Source of the DNA: Zymoseptoria tritici IPO323
Lineage: Eukaryota > Ascomycota > Dothideomycetes > Mycosphaerellales > Mycosphaerellaceae
Assembly: GCF_000219625.1 (NCBI RefSeq)
Contig: NC_018216.1
Span: 1,612,001 to 1,676,000 of the forward strand
Direction of reading: 5' to 3'
Length of the DNA: 64,000 nucleotides
The position numbers were made by a program, and so were the translations under genes. Within the stretch, counting starts at the first letter, position 1. Each line of letters opens with the position of its first letter. The notes below the pieces were generated by a model that worked only from the letters and a program-made list of their open reading frames with translations, was not told the origin of the DNA and ran no database searches. Of the stretch, positions 34,693 to 45,437 are shown one piece after another.

Positions 34693-36217
34693 AAGCTGGA
34701 GTTTGTGCGCAAGACATGTGCCCAGCTCGCAAGCATGGGAACAAGACCGAGGACATCAATGTGCTACCCTGTCGGTCCGTTAGACCTGCGTCGGTAGCAG
34801 CAGTCATAGTATCTGCTTGCAATAAATGCCAGCGGCCAACGCACTCCCTGTTCCACGCACTCTCAGACAGATCCAGCCATTTCTCTCGGCTACTTTTGTC
34901 CTGCCCACGGCCATGTACGACCTTTGTACCAATCAGCTCAACTGGCTTAATGGAATCGCCCCCGAATGTGGCGTGGAAGCTGGTTCCACCGTCCTTGAAG
35001 ACAATGCCGTACACAGTCTCATCTGAGTTCACGTGTATCTGTGACTCTCCGGTCTCCCGACCTCTCCAGATGTACTTGAATGATGGCTGACGCTTGACCT
35101 CGAAGGCGGATGGTGACCTCCTAGCTTCTACTGAAGGGTAGATCCGCATGACACCTTCTACGATGTCGAAGTTGAACTCAGCGCAGTATCTTGGCATCTG
35201 AGGCTCGTCCATGGTCTTCTCTTCATCGTCAGAACTTCCATCGGCATTCTCGTTCTCGGCCTCGTCCTCGTCTTCGAAATCGTATCGGTGCTCGTACTCA
35301 TCGTCTGCGTTCCTGCCATTCAGATCCCGCGGATCCCTCAAGCGGAAGTCATCCCGAAAAATGTTCATTGTAAGCTCGGCAGGTACTTCGCTCATGTGCG
35401 TCGCCAAGACATCGCACTCGACGGTCCACGACCCTGTGATGTCCCAATCAGCGAGTTCCGCCGCTTCTCGTAGCAGCACAGCTCGTCTTGCGCGCAGCTG
35501 CTGTCGCTTCTGTTCTTCAGCTTGAGCAGCTCTGATCCTTTCTTGTTTATCGGCTCGATCGAACCTGGCTTTGGCCTCCTTCTTCTCGGCGTTGCATTGC
35601 TGCGACAGCTTCTCCACCTGCTGCTGTACGAGGTCCGGCCTACCAATGACAGTCCAATGACCCCAGAAGCCGTACGAGCTTTGCAGCATACTCTCAGGAG
35701 GCTCTACAATCTGACAAGCAAGCTTGTATTGCTCGGCCCAATACTTGAGAGCGTTTGATCTTGTCTGGATGACCAAGCATGAGCTTCGCACTGCAGGCTC
35801 CTTTTCAAGCAGCTCTGTTAGCGCGCGCTCCGCGTCGGAATCAATTTTCAGCTCGAGTCTGACGGATGGGTCTTTCCACCACCGCTCGAAATCTTCCTTC
35901 TCCTTCTGCTTACGGTAGGCGTCCAGAGTCTGCTGGATGTTGTCGATTTCCTGCTTGATCGTGACGTCTTTGCTTCGATCACGACCGCGGATCAGATCCT
36001 TGAGGTCTTCGATCTTCCCTGTGGTTCGGAGACCGCGAGATGAGCATTGTCCTTTCCAGTAGTCTGTTCCCATATTTCGCACTTGCGGCTGGCGCTTCGC
36101 CACTGTACCCTTCTTGGTGCGTACGAGAGCCGGACAGTATTGGTCTACATTGTCATCGAACGCAGTGTTGTAGCGCCGAAGCTGCTTCTCCAGCCTTCCC
36201 GCTTCTTCTGGAGTCAT
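34577..36217 (-). CDS. Hypothetical protein with SAP-like motif and acidic middle
   Basis: A single exon of 546 residues from the first ATG of a long open frame; an upstream exon is possible because the frame stays open to 36313. Around residues 50-80 the pattern Y-W-K-x-Q-C-x-x-R-G-L-x-T-x-G-K-x-x-D-L-K-D-L-I resembles a SAP motif, used by some nuclear proteins to bind DNA. A Lys/Glu/Arg-rich coiled region and the acidic block E-D-E-D-E-A-E-N-E follow. The last ~90 residues run beyond the point where the sequence stops looking structured and overlap the CorA-type gene on the other strand. No catalytic motif is seen. Function is unknown. Confidence 0.72.
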   Translation of the reverse strand: MTPEEAGRLEKQLRRYNTAFDDNVDQYCPALVRTKKGTVAKRQPQVRNMGTDYWKGQCSSRGLRTTGKIEDLKDLIRGRDRSKDVTIKQEIDNIQQTLDAYRKQKEKEDFERWWKDPSVRLELKIDSDAERALTELLEKEPAVRSSCLVIQTRSNALKYWAEQYKLACQIVEPPESMLQSSYGFWGHWTVIGRPDLVQQQVEKLSQQCNAEKKEAKARFDRADKQERIRAAQAEEQKRQQLRARRAVLLREAAELADWDITGSWTVECDVLATHMSEVPAELTMNIFRDDFRLRDPRDLNGRNADDEYEHRYDFEDEDEAENENADGSSDDEEKTMDEPQMPRYCAEFNFDIVEGVMRIYPSVEARRSPSAFEVKRQPSFKYIWRGRETGESQIHVNSDETVYGIVFKDGGTSFHATFGGDSIKPVELIGTKVVHGRGQDKSSREKWLDLSESAWNRECVGRWHLLQADTMTAATDAGLTDRQGSTLMSSVLFPCLRAGHMSCAQTPAFIAETSLPARFQQETFPFSSTACPFSGPNASASQLCTT

Positions 36218-36730
36218 GTTGCTTCTGCGTAGTACGAAAGCGTACCTTGTCGCCCAGCCCGGTTCAAGCGCATCAAATAGAAGGGGCTGATCGTGCAGAT
36301 ACAAGCTTATCAACAGAGCTGAGATGTCGGCAATGAAGAAAAGGGGTGGTTGATGCTCGTCAAAGGACCGAACTCAATGGCTGGGCTACCTTACCTGGCA
36401 GCCTGGCAACCTGGCTGGCTGCCAGATAGACGTTCTCAGTATTAGTCCTACCCGTAGTACACGTTCATAACATACCAATCCCAGAAACAATGCTGCGATT
36501 TTGACAAACACCAAGGGATGTCGGAACAGAGGCTCTAACATTTCGACAGACGACATCACAGTAGCGGAAGAGCGTGTGGATATAACGCCGTGAACGTGAA
36601 TGGAGCTAAGGTTGTCTGAACAGTTCGTCATGCTGCCATTATTCTATTTATTCTAATATCGTTCAAGTCATGATCCGATTCAAATGCGCTTCCTTTAGAG
36701 AACTCCGTAACTCCGAACCCAGTGATCTGC
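36218..36730. other. Intergenic region with a short hairpin
   Basis: It contains an inverted repeat at 36395..36425 (ctggcagcc ... ggctgccag). The stretch separates the 3' end of the WSC gene from the 5' end of the SAP-like gene. No gene is supported. Confidence 0.5.
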
Positions 36731-39700
36731 TCACGCAATTCCAGAATGACGCCGCCTCATCCGCGGATTCGATGTCGTGGCGGACTGGTACGTGACCTCC
36801 AGTCGTACAGCGGTGTTAGAACCGCTAGTCCTCGAATACAGATAGCCCTGGCCATCCGCGGCAAAGCTCCTTGCCGCATCAGCACCGAATGTGCACTGCA
36901 GCTCCTGGAAACTCCTTCCATTCTGAGTCGCACGCACGATATTGCACACGGCTCGTTGGGAGGCTTGGCTCGATCCCGTGAAGGAGATCTGGTAGGGAGA
37001 TGAAGTGGAAGCGATCATGCTCGTTCCGCTTGCGGTGGCAATGACATTGCAGGAGCTGTCCAGACGAAGGGGCAGCGTCACGTTGGACCTGGCAAGTTGG
37101 AACACATTGAGCGAGTTCGAAGATGCATTGACGAGAGCTCCGGCAACACCGTTGGCCGATATGGTGAATGGTACGTTAGATGGGCATGACAGAGTAGTGG
37201 TAGACGCTCGGGTTGTCGACGACGTGGTGGCGCGAGTCGTAGTCGTGATAGTACGAGCGGTCGTGGTCGCCGCTTTCGTTGTAGTCGCAGCCTTTGATGT
37301 GGTAGCGGCCTGCAAGTCCGCAAAAGCATCGGCTGCGACTACTGGCTCTACAGAGCTGGAAGAAGAGGTGCTCTTGCTGGACGTTGAGGAAGCTCGAGTC
37401 GTTGTCGTGGTTGCAGTCTTTGAGGATGTTGTCGCAGTCTCTGAGGATGTTGTCGCAACTTTGGAAGTTGTAGCAGCCTTGACATCAAGAGCTGAAGCGA
37501 CGGCGCCGGTGGCTTCGAACACGTTGAGTTGGCTCGATCCGCCACAAAGAGTCATGTTGTCGCCGGCGCAAACCATCGAGCAGCCGGTAGAAGTGGGCGC
37601 CGCGCCGCTGGCAAAAGTGTCGCCGCAGTAGCATTCCTGGCCGTACTCAACTCCGCCATATTTCCAGCCGCGCGCTCCGCATGCCGCGAGACACTTTGGA
37701 ACAGTCATGTCTGATCCAGAGAACGAGTAGCGGGTAAGGGCTCGGCCGGAAGTGGCCTCGGAGTAGCAGCCGCGATCAGTCCAGCCAGCGACCTTGATGT
37801 TGGTGTTGTTGGGAGAAGGAGGTGCGACCAGCGCACCTGTGTACTTGAAAGTGGTCATGCGTGAGCCAGCACCACAGACCTGGAACGGCGAGCCAGCGCA
37901 GGCAAAATTGCAGTCTGTAGCGGCGGCCTGAACGGATCCTGGAGCAAAAGCCTGGGCGCATCGGCATTCTCTTCCGTATTCGATGCCAGCAAGCGCGTAG
38001 CCTCTGCTCTGGCACTCAAGCATACACACGTCGTTCGTCATTGTGTCGTTGGCGATCAGTGGACCGGAGAATGCCTTTCCGCTTGAAGCTCCGCTGTTCC
38101 AGCAGCCTGTGGCGGTCCACTTCTGCGGCAGGTTGGACACCCCTGTCACGGCTGTCGCGTTGAAGTAGTAGAGGTTCATCCGAGCAGAGCCTCCGCAGGA
38201 TTCGGACGACTGGCCCGTACAGGGCAAATTGCTGGTTGACATTCAGTAAGGAACCGAATTGAACGACGCAAATGACTTACCAATCGGTAGCGTTCGCATC
38301 ACTGGACGAAGGGTCGACAGATGAGCCACAGTAGCACTCCCTGAGATAACATTAGCGGTGGTCGACCATCGAAGTGGTGCAGCAATCTCACCTTGACCAC
38401 TCGGTACCAGCAAAGGTGTAACCTCGAGCACCGCACGCCGACATGCACGCAGCAGGAGTCATTTGACTGTTCGAAATGTAGAAGCCTGTCAACGCCCTCT
38501 TGCCAGCAGAGTCTGTCACGCAGTTCTGCGTCTTCTTGTACCAGCCGTCCACACCGGCAAACACGGCTGGGTTCGAAGAGGTCGAAGGAGTCGAAGAGGT
38601 TGCAGTGGCCACAGTGGTCGTGGACACCGAAGAGGTTGAGGTTGAAGCAACAGAAGTCGCCGAAGTCGTCGAAGTCGTTGAGTTGTCGGCTGGGTCGGGG
38701 AAAACAAGGTTGTTCACAGATAGACTCAGCGTTCGCGAGCCGCCGCAATTCTCGAACGAGTTACCGGAACACTGCATGCCACACTTGTCGCCCGTGAGCA
38801 GCGTCGTGTTGGATGCGCCATTCTGCATCTTGTAGTCGCAGTAGCACTCGGAACCGTACTCAGCTCCGGCGAGGGGATAGCCCCGTGCAGCGCAAGCAGT
38901 CGCGCAGTTGGCAAGAGTCATGTTGGGCGAGGTGAAAGAATAGTCGGAGAGAGCACGTCCGGACGTCGACTCGGCAATGCAGCCCACAGCCTTCCACCCA
39001 GCGGGCATGATGGACTTGAAGTCGGTGTAAGTGGTGTTGCCTTCGGTGTAGTTGGCTCTCGATGGCTTTGTGCCGTTGCCGATCCAGATGGGGTTGTTTC
39101 CGGGTAGCAAGGGGATCTCATGTCCCCAGCCGACGTCCTCGGATACAAGGAGGTTCTGGGGGTGGCAGCTTGCTGCCTGAGCACTGTTGATCAGACCAGC
39201 GAAAGGCGGGCAGTCTTGGAGATTGCCTCCGACGCCATTGTCCTGGTTGCATTCGTCGATCGCCCGCTGGAGCACGTTGGACCCATTGACCAATGTCGGC
39301 CAGCCGTTCAGGAAATCTGCATGAAGACCGTAGCCCGTCGTATCACCATTGGCGAAGACCCAGGTGGGAGTGCCAGGGGCGTTGAAGGGGAAGTTCTGGA
39401 CGTCGAAAATGAACTCGTAGAAGAGCTCCACGACCTTGACAGGGTGGCTGGCCGGGCAATCACCGTTACCATTACTGTCACCATTGGCCGGCCATGCCAT
39501 GTGCGATTTGTGGTCGGGCGAGTCAAGGTTTACTCCATCCCAGCAGTTAGGGAAGTTGATCTGAGCGCGCATACCATTTGGGCAGTTGTGGTTGAAGAAA
39601 GAATTCCTTTGAGCCCACTCCGGGTCGCCTTGGTGTCCACCGGCATAGTCGAGGCAGACAAAGCTGATGGCATTGTCTTCGATGTTGTTACCATTGAAGC

Positions 39701-40195
39701 CGCGGCGGGATGGATTGCCCGATATCATGCGCAGACCATCGGGGAAAGCGCGAACAACATCGTTCTTGCCATGACGAGGTAGGTAGTACTGCACATCTGT
39801 TAGATTTGCCCATTCGCGCGAGCAAGCTTGACGTACTGTATTCACAACAGACACTGGGATGGCCTGGAAACCTGTGGTGTTTGGGTTGTAGTAGTAAAGC
39901 TGAGGGATCCAGTAATTAGACTTGTCGGCGGTGATGGATGCTGTGGTACACGTCGACGCATGAGATGTGGCATTGGTCATGGACTTGTCGAAGTTGGAGC
40001 CGCCCGCGATAGAGTGGACATGGCCGGAGATCCCCCCAGGGTTGACGATTCTAAACGGCAAGAGATCAGCGTATGTCTAACACGGAACCAGGAGAAGGAG
40101 ACTCACGGGTCCAGTCGAGTTGTGAGCAAGACGGGCTGGGTGAGGATGAAGAATGCCTGCGCCGAAGCGGCGAGAAGAGGAACGAGGGCGAGCAT
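36731..40195 (-). CDS. Secreted DUF1996 protein with four WSC domains
   Basis: Five exons (40107..40195, 39837..40050, 39788..38392, 38281..38340, 36731..38231) give 1086 residues with matching frames. A signal peptide (M-L-A-L-V-P-L-L-A-A-S-A) precedes the DUF1996 domain (G-G-I-S-G-H-V-H-S-I-A-G-G, C-W-D-G-V-N-L-D-S-P-D-H-K-S-H-M). Four WSC domains follow, each with a G-x-A-x-x-C-x-x-x-C-x-x-R-G-[YW] core and spaced cysteines (e.g. E-C-Y-C-G). Ser/Thr-rich linkers lie after WSC1 and after WSC4, and a ~150-residue C-terminal domain ends the protein without a membrane span. WSC domains bind carbohydrate and occur in wall sensors and glucan-active enzymes. A wall-associated role is inference. 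Confidence 0.94.
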
Positions 40196-40278
40196 CTGAG
40201 CCACGTGCTTGTCGCGTTCGAAGAAAGATGGAAGATTGAACGGGGATGAACGGTGTCAACGGTGGCATTCGAGGCGTC

Positions 40279-40286
40279 CATATACA
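40279..40286 (-). promoter_or_regulatory. TATA-like box of the WSC/DUF1996 gene
   Basis: GTATATGG on the minus strand lies about 85 bases before the start at 40195, close to the TATA spacing of the two other secreted-protein genes in the window. Confidence 0.5.
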
Positions 40287-41931
40287 ACCCAGTCCAATAT
40301 ATTTCACTCGCGCCGTCTCGCCAGGACTTGATGCTCTAGCAACTCTAGCCATGGTAGTACAGCTTTGTGTTCTGAGACAAAGAGAGACATAATATTGAAA
40401 GGAGCTTGCCGCACGTGTGAGGTTGGATTGCTGGCGCTGGTTGGTTATTAGCGCCACGGCGGCGTGGTTGACATTTCCGTACCTGCGTGTCCACGTTTGC
40501 GTGTCTGCCAAACGGCGAAATCTCACGCGGATGGGGATCGGAGTCCCATTCCGTGCTTCGCGGTGCATGGCTTTCACGCCCTTGTCCACTGAGCAACACG
40601 TCGTGCTCCAAGCATCGCCATGGCCATCGTCCACATGAACAAAGGATTGCTGCTTTGGCAATGCTGGCGCTCCTCAGACACTCACAGGCTAGGCGCTTGG
40701 TTATCGGAGGGGCACACTGAGACAGCGTGCGGAAGTGGTGAAATCGCCGACGGCATCATCGGCACCGAATGCCATATTACCTTGTTGATGCACTGCTCAT
40801 CAGTGACAGCCATGTTGGAAGTAAGCGCAGACTGCGCGAGGGGATTCAGATGGGCAGAGACATGGCGGGAAGGTTTATCGATTCGGGCCTTGGGAATAAG
40901 ACGGCGGCACGTGGAATGCGTAGGTGGAAGTGTTTTTGGCGGAATTGCCGGAAGCTTTTGGACCGGAAGACAGGATAGGACGAATCCGAGTCCCGGATCG
41001 CCTCAATGCAAGTTCTCAGAGAGGAAGGATGGGCGTGGAAGGCGCTGCCGTTTCCCCGCCAGTCAAAGAAATGGTGCGTTTGGGGCGCTTCTGTTGATGT
41101 TGACGTCGTCGACGACCTAGGGCTCGGCCGCGGAATCAACTTGCGGCTCTTTTCTCCGTGAGGTTTGTTGGCGGCACATCGCAGGCGCTACACCTGATAA
41201 GGAGCATGATGGCCGGCGATTTGAGTGCTGCGGTGATCTTCGAAGTCGGAGGTTGGAAGACGGAACCTGACCTAGGAAAACAGTCCGATTTGACACTAGA
41301 GGAAATGACTCAGCAGTGATGCCTCAGGCAAGCACAAAAGCACAATCGCTCCCGTCCGGACTCATCCTGCCCAGTTCAGCAAAACAAGGCTAAAGGATCA
41401 CCACGGCAAGACTTCCGCTGCCAGTATGTTATCACAAGGTCCTCCAGCCTGATCGTCCGTAGCACAAGCTGGGTCGCTCTCGACCGGAAGATCATGTCTC
41501 GCGCCTTGATGGAGTCGCGCTGCGGGTTGATACAACGGTACCAGCCATATCGCTCGTAAGCGACCTCCATTCCCAGACTGCTTTTGCGGTGGCGCGACGT
41601 ATCGACAAGGATCCTGGAGCTGCAGTCACGGCGTCTATACCGCCAATAACATAGCTATGGCTGTCGTAAGCGCACTCTTGGGCCCTTCAGAGTGCAAAAG
41701 GCTGGGTTCAGGACGGGTCGAGAAGAGAGGCCACAGCGATTGATGAGCATTCGCCGGCCTTGTCGTGCTTTTCGTGTAGGCCGCCCGTCCCACTCTGAAG
41801 TATTTTCTTCTATTTCGTGTTCCATGGTTAGTCTTACTCGTTGTATACGTAGAACGACTTCGCCGTTCGCATAGCTTTTTTCTTTACATCTACGGCGTCT
41901 TCCAGCCAAGTTTGCAGCGCCGAACTGAACG
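40287..41931. other. 1.6-kb intergenic region
   Basis: It separates divergent secreted or membrane protein genes. I see no gene with motif or credible exon structure on either strand. Confidence 0.5.
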
Positions 41932-42852
41932 ATGCGTTACTCTGAGCTCGAGGTCGCTCGGAGCCATGCAATCGATCCAGAGGTCGTTCGACACGATGCC
42001 CCTGAAGTCGTCCACAAAGCGGAGGAAAAGATCTTGGCCCACGATAGCCACCACCATTGGAGCCCAGACAAGGAATGGGCGACAGGAATCGGAAAGGGCC
42101 CGCACGAAAGAAGGGGACCAGGTGATTTTTGGTGGAGCCAAGACGTCGACGAATCGGCGAGAAGAACTGAGGGGAGCACACGGTCAAGAGCAGAACGACG
42201 AAGAGAGCGGCGATATTGCGGCTGCAGCTTCAGCCGCCGCCTCATGTACAGTCTGATCGCAGTTGTGCTGCTTGTAATCGTGGCCGGAGCTGTTGGTGGT
42301 GGTGTAGGAGGTGCTCTCGGATCGCGCAACAGCACTGCCAGCTCGACGTCAACAACACCGATCAGCTCAACGACCAGCACCACGAGCGGTAGAACGGACT
42401 CCGCGCCTTCGGCTACCCTTCAGTCCGTGAACATTTCGACTTCGACCATCGTTGCCGGCCCGTCTCAAACAGTCTATCGCGACTGCCCCTCTTCGAACGA
42501 CACCATCTACGCTGTCCAAGGAAGTGGAGGTGCAGCGCCTCTACTTTTCCACAAGGCTTGTGGGTACTCGTTCAAAGGTCGAATCGCCGAAACACGATCT
42601 TTCGTACAGATCAACCAGCAAGCGAAGAGCCTCGACGAGTGCATCGGCCTGGCCGTTGCACAGAACACTCTCAACGCAACATCCATCGCTCGAGGAGATA
42701 TCGCGCCGTGCAACACAGTTTGCTGGCGCAATGGTTCGCCGGGAGACGATTTCCCGTTTCAATGTTTCGGAGAACACATCACGAACTCTACCGACGGGTT
42801 CAAGCAAGGCGTGGAAGCGATCTGCGACTCTGCGGTGTGGATCAACGAGTAG
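41932..42852 (+). CDS. Single-pass membrane protein with Cys-containing extracellular domain, unknown
   Basis: An intronless 306-codon gene. The first ~103 residues are charged and end in an Arg-rich cluster (S-R-A-E-R-R-R-E-R-R), then a membrane helix at about residues 104-130 (L-I-A-V-V-L-L-V-I-V-A-G-A-V-G-G-G). The positive-inside rule puts the N-terminus in the cytosol. The outer part begins with a Ser/Thr-rich stalk of ~45 residues and ends in a ~130-residue domain with regularly spaced cysteines (A-C-G-Y-S-F, D-E-C-I-G, A-P-C-N-T-V-C-W, F-Q-C-F-G) resembling PAN/apple-like fungal ectodomains. Many fungal genomes hold such proteins of unknown role. A sensor or adhesion role would be a guess. 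Confidence 0.8.
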   Translation: MRYSELEVARSHAIDPEVVRHDAPEVVHKAEEKILAHDSHHHWSPDKEWATGIGKGPHERRGPGDFWWSQDVDESARRTEGSTRSRAERRRERRYCGCSFSRRLMYSLIAVVLLVIVAGAVGGGVGGALGSRNSTASSTSTTPISSTTSTTSGRTDSAPSATLQSVNISTSTIVAGPSQTVYRDCPSSNDTIYAVQGSGGAAPLLFHKACGYSFKGRIAETRSFVQINQQAKSLDECIGLAVAQNTLNATSIARGDIAPCNTVCWRNGSPGDDFPFQCFGEHITNSTDGFKQGVEAICDSAVWINE

Positions 42853-43282
42853 CATGGCATTTTGAGGCGGCCGATGTTCTAAGTCCTTAGGTGTCAAGGA
42901 AGCGGTAAGATGATGTAGAGGCCAGTAGTGGTCACGAGGAGTCAGAATCTTCATAGGATGCAAGAAAGTCATTGTCGTCCCGACGTCCATCGTCCAACAT
43001 GACGTCCTCTAATGTTTCTTTGCAGCTGCGGGCAAATAATCACATCCCGTCAGTCGAATTTCTGTCTTGCACAGTCAGCAGATTAGCCAATACCTCAGAA
43101 AGGTATCGAAGTCCGGCGCCTTCGCCTGACACCGTCAACATCGCCTCAACACCATCAAGTTGCCAGTTCTACTTCACGATCAAGCTGACCAGATGCTGCC
43201 GTAGCATCCGACAAGAGTCGCCTCTCGATTAGCCCGCCTCGAGTGAAAGTCGGATATTGCCATCCCATTATAGACCACCCGA
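42853..43282. other. Intergenic region before cutC
   Basis: Nothing beyond presumed 3' and 5' flanks is visible. Confidence 0.5.
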
Positions 43283-43966
43283 ATGCCTCGCCTCGAAATT
43301 GCCTGCTTCTCCCCCTCCAGCGCCCTCCTCGCCGCCTCAGCCGGCGCCGACAGGATCGAACTCTGCGCAAACCAACACCTAGGAGGAACCACACCTCCAC
43401 CATTATGGCTCCCTCATATCAAAGCAACCGTCCAAACAATCCCCATCTTCGTCATGATCCGGCCTCGCGGTGGGAATTTCTGCTACTCGAACGTTGAGTT
43501 CGAGGAGATGAAAGCTCAAATTCGAGAGTTCGAGACACTCGGCGCTGATGGGTTCGTGTTTGGGATGCTGAAGGAGGACGGGCGTGGTATTGACGTGGAG
43601 AGGACGGCTGAGTTGGTTCGGCATGCGAGTCCGAAGCCTTGTACCTTTCATCGAGCGTTTGATGAAGTCGCGGATCTGATGAAGGGCCTTGAAAATGTGG
43701 TTTTGACGGGCTGTAGGGCGATTTTGAGCTCCGGTGGTAGGGCGAGTGCCGAGGAAGGCGTTGAGGGTTTGAGAGAACTTGTTGAAAAGGCTGATGGGAG
43801 AGTTACGGTTATTGCTGGTGGAGGCGTGAGGTCTGGAAACATCGAGAGCATAAAAAAGGTCGGTGGAGTGCGGTACTTGCATTCGTCTGCGATCGTTGGC
43901 GTTGACAGTGATTCGGTCAACGGAGAAGAGGTGAAGAAGATGAAGTCTTTGCTGCAGACATCATAA
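43283..43966 (+). CDS. cutC: CutC-family copper homeostasis protein
   Basis: A 227-codon intronless gene with the CutC TIM-barrel signature: L-E-I-A-C-F-S, A-G-A-D-R-I-E-L-C-A-N, G-G-T-T-P, M-I-R-P-R-G-G-N-F-C-Y, G-A-D-G-F-V-F-G and F-H-R-A-F-D. Near the C-terminus, V-I-A-G-G-G-V-R and the H-S-S-A motif complete the fold. CutC was named from copper-sensitive bacterial mutants; its biochemical role in fungi is not settled. The length is at the short end of the family. Cytosolic location is expected, as there is no targeting signal. It is convergent with the thiolase gene, with ~150 bases between. Confidence 0.94.
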   Translation: MPRLEIACFSPSSALLAASAGADRIELCANQHLGGTTPPPLWLPHIKATVQTIPIFVMIRPRGGNFCYSNVEFEEMKAQIREFETLGADGFVFGMLKEDGRGIDVERTAELVRHASPKPCTFHRAFDEVADLMKGLENVVLTGCRAILSSGGRASAEEGVEGLRELVEKADGRVTVIAGGGVRSGNIESIKKVGGVRYLHSSAIVGVDSDSVNGEEVKKMKSLLQTS

Positions 43967-44115
43967 GCCTTTTGAGGAGTGTTCGGACAACAAACAAGAT
44001 CGAAGGCATTTTCGTGACTCTGTCTGCGCTCGCAGATACTGTGTTCTCAATGAGCTATATCAATGCATGACCCGCGAACCCAATAAAATACATGCCCGTG
44101 CTGTCTTTGCGCCCT

Positions 44116-45437
44116 CTACTCTGCTACCCAAACAGCAGCCATACCCATACCAGTTCCCACGCACATGGAAGTTACACCGATCTGCTTCTTCGTCCTCCTG
44201 AGCTGGTAGAGCAATGTGCTCACCTGTCGAGCACCGGTACAGCCCAGTGGGTGGCCAAAGGCGATCGCACCACCAAGCGGGTTGACCTTGCTCATGTCCA
44301 GACCAAGCTCGTTGGCGCACCACAGACATTGCGAAGCGAAAGCCTCGTTGACCTCGAAAACGTCGACATCGTCCTTGGTGATGCCAGCCTTCTCCAAAGC
44401 CACTGGGATTGCCTTCCATGGTCCAATTCCCATGAGAAGTGGCGGTACACCGATGACTGATGCCGTGACGTACTTGCCCAAGACTTGTTGTCCGAGGCGC
44501 TCAGCGGTGCTGCGCTTCATGAGAAGAACAGCAGCAGCACCGTCGGAGATTTGAGATGCGTTACCAGCGTGGATGGAGCCGGTCTTGGAGAAAGCAGCCT
44601 TGATCTTGCCGAGAGACTCAGCAGTGACCTCGCGCACGCCGTCATCCCTCGCAACAGTGATCTCCTTCTCCTCCTCAGTCTTGGGATCTGTCCACTTCAC
44701 CTTCAGAGGTGCAATCTCCTCGTCGAAAAGTCCCTTCTTTTGCGCCTCGCCGGCCCTTCGATAGCTCTCGGCCGCAAATTGATCCTGATCTTTCCGAGCA
44801 ATAGCCTTGTCTTTTGCCATCTGCTCGCTCAACTGGCCCATGGGCACTTGGCACTCGGCTGCCTTGGGGTGTGCCTGGAGGTTGTCGCTGAATTCGGTCA
44901 CAGCGGTTGGGCCGTACTGTGTGCTCATGCTCTCGACTCCGGCACCGATGCCGACCTCGATCATGCCGGCCTTGATTGCATTGGCGACCTCGACGCATGC
45001 TTGCAGCCCGGAGCTGCATTGTCGGTTCAGGGAGTGGACAGCAGTGCTGTCTGGGAAGCCTGCGGCCAAAGCAGCTGCGCGGAACTCGGTGGCGCCGCCG
45101 CCTGATGGTATCAGCATATTTCCTATTCAACATGAATGCCATTTCCAAGCTTACCTGGTGCAAGTACGTTGCCCACAGCGATATCTTGAACGAGGTTTGG
45201 GTCGATGCCAGAGCGCTCGATGAGGGCTTTAAAGGCACCGGTGAGGAGATCAGCGCCGGCGGTGTCCTTGAAGCCTCCGCGACCTCCCTTGGTGATGGCG
45301 GTGCGCAGACATGATGTGACTACGATGTCGTCGGGGTGCTTCTCGAGGAGAGATGGTCTGCCGGAGGGTTGCATGTGCGAGCCGACTTGAGCGACACGGT
45401 TCTGCGCGGCTTGGTTGGTTCCAGCTTGGTTGGCCAT
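44116..45437 (-). CDS. Peroxisomal 3-ketoacyl-CoA thiolase
   Basis: Exons 45155..45437 and 44116..45101 give 422 residues. The catalytic Cys is in N-R-Q-C-S-S-G-L-Q-A (about residue 123), the His in I-A-F-G-H-P-L-G-C-T-G-A-R, and the second Cys in M-C-V-G-T-G-M-G-M-A-A. Residues 14-22 (R-V-x5-H-M) resemble a PTS2 signal, although the last position is Met where Leu or Ala is usual. The enzyme catalyses the last step of beta-oxidation, cleaving 3-ketoacyl-CoA to acetyl-CoA. The frame is open upstream to 45605, but 45437 is chosen because it places the targeting motif near the N-terminus and matches family length. Confidence 0.95.

Noticed and set aside
37005..37631. 208-codon plus-strand frame rich in Val and Ala
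   Set aside because: Antisense of the Ser/Thr-rich linker and last WSC domain of the minus-strand gene.
44485..45105. 206-codon plus-strand frame
   Set aside because: Antisense shadow of thiolase exon 2.
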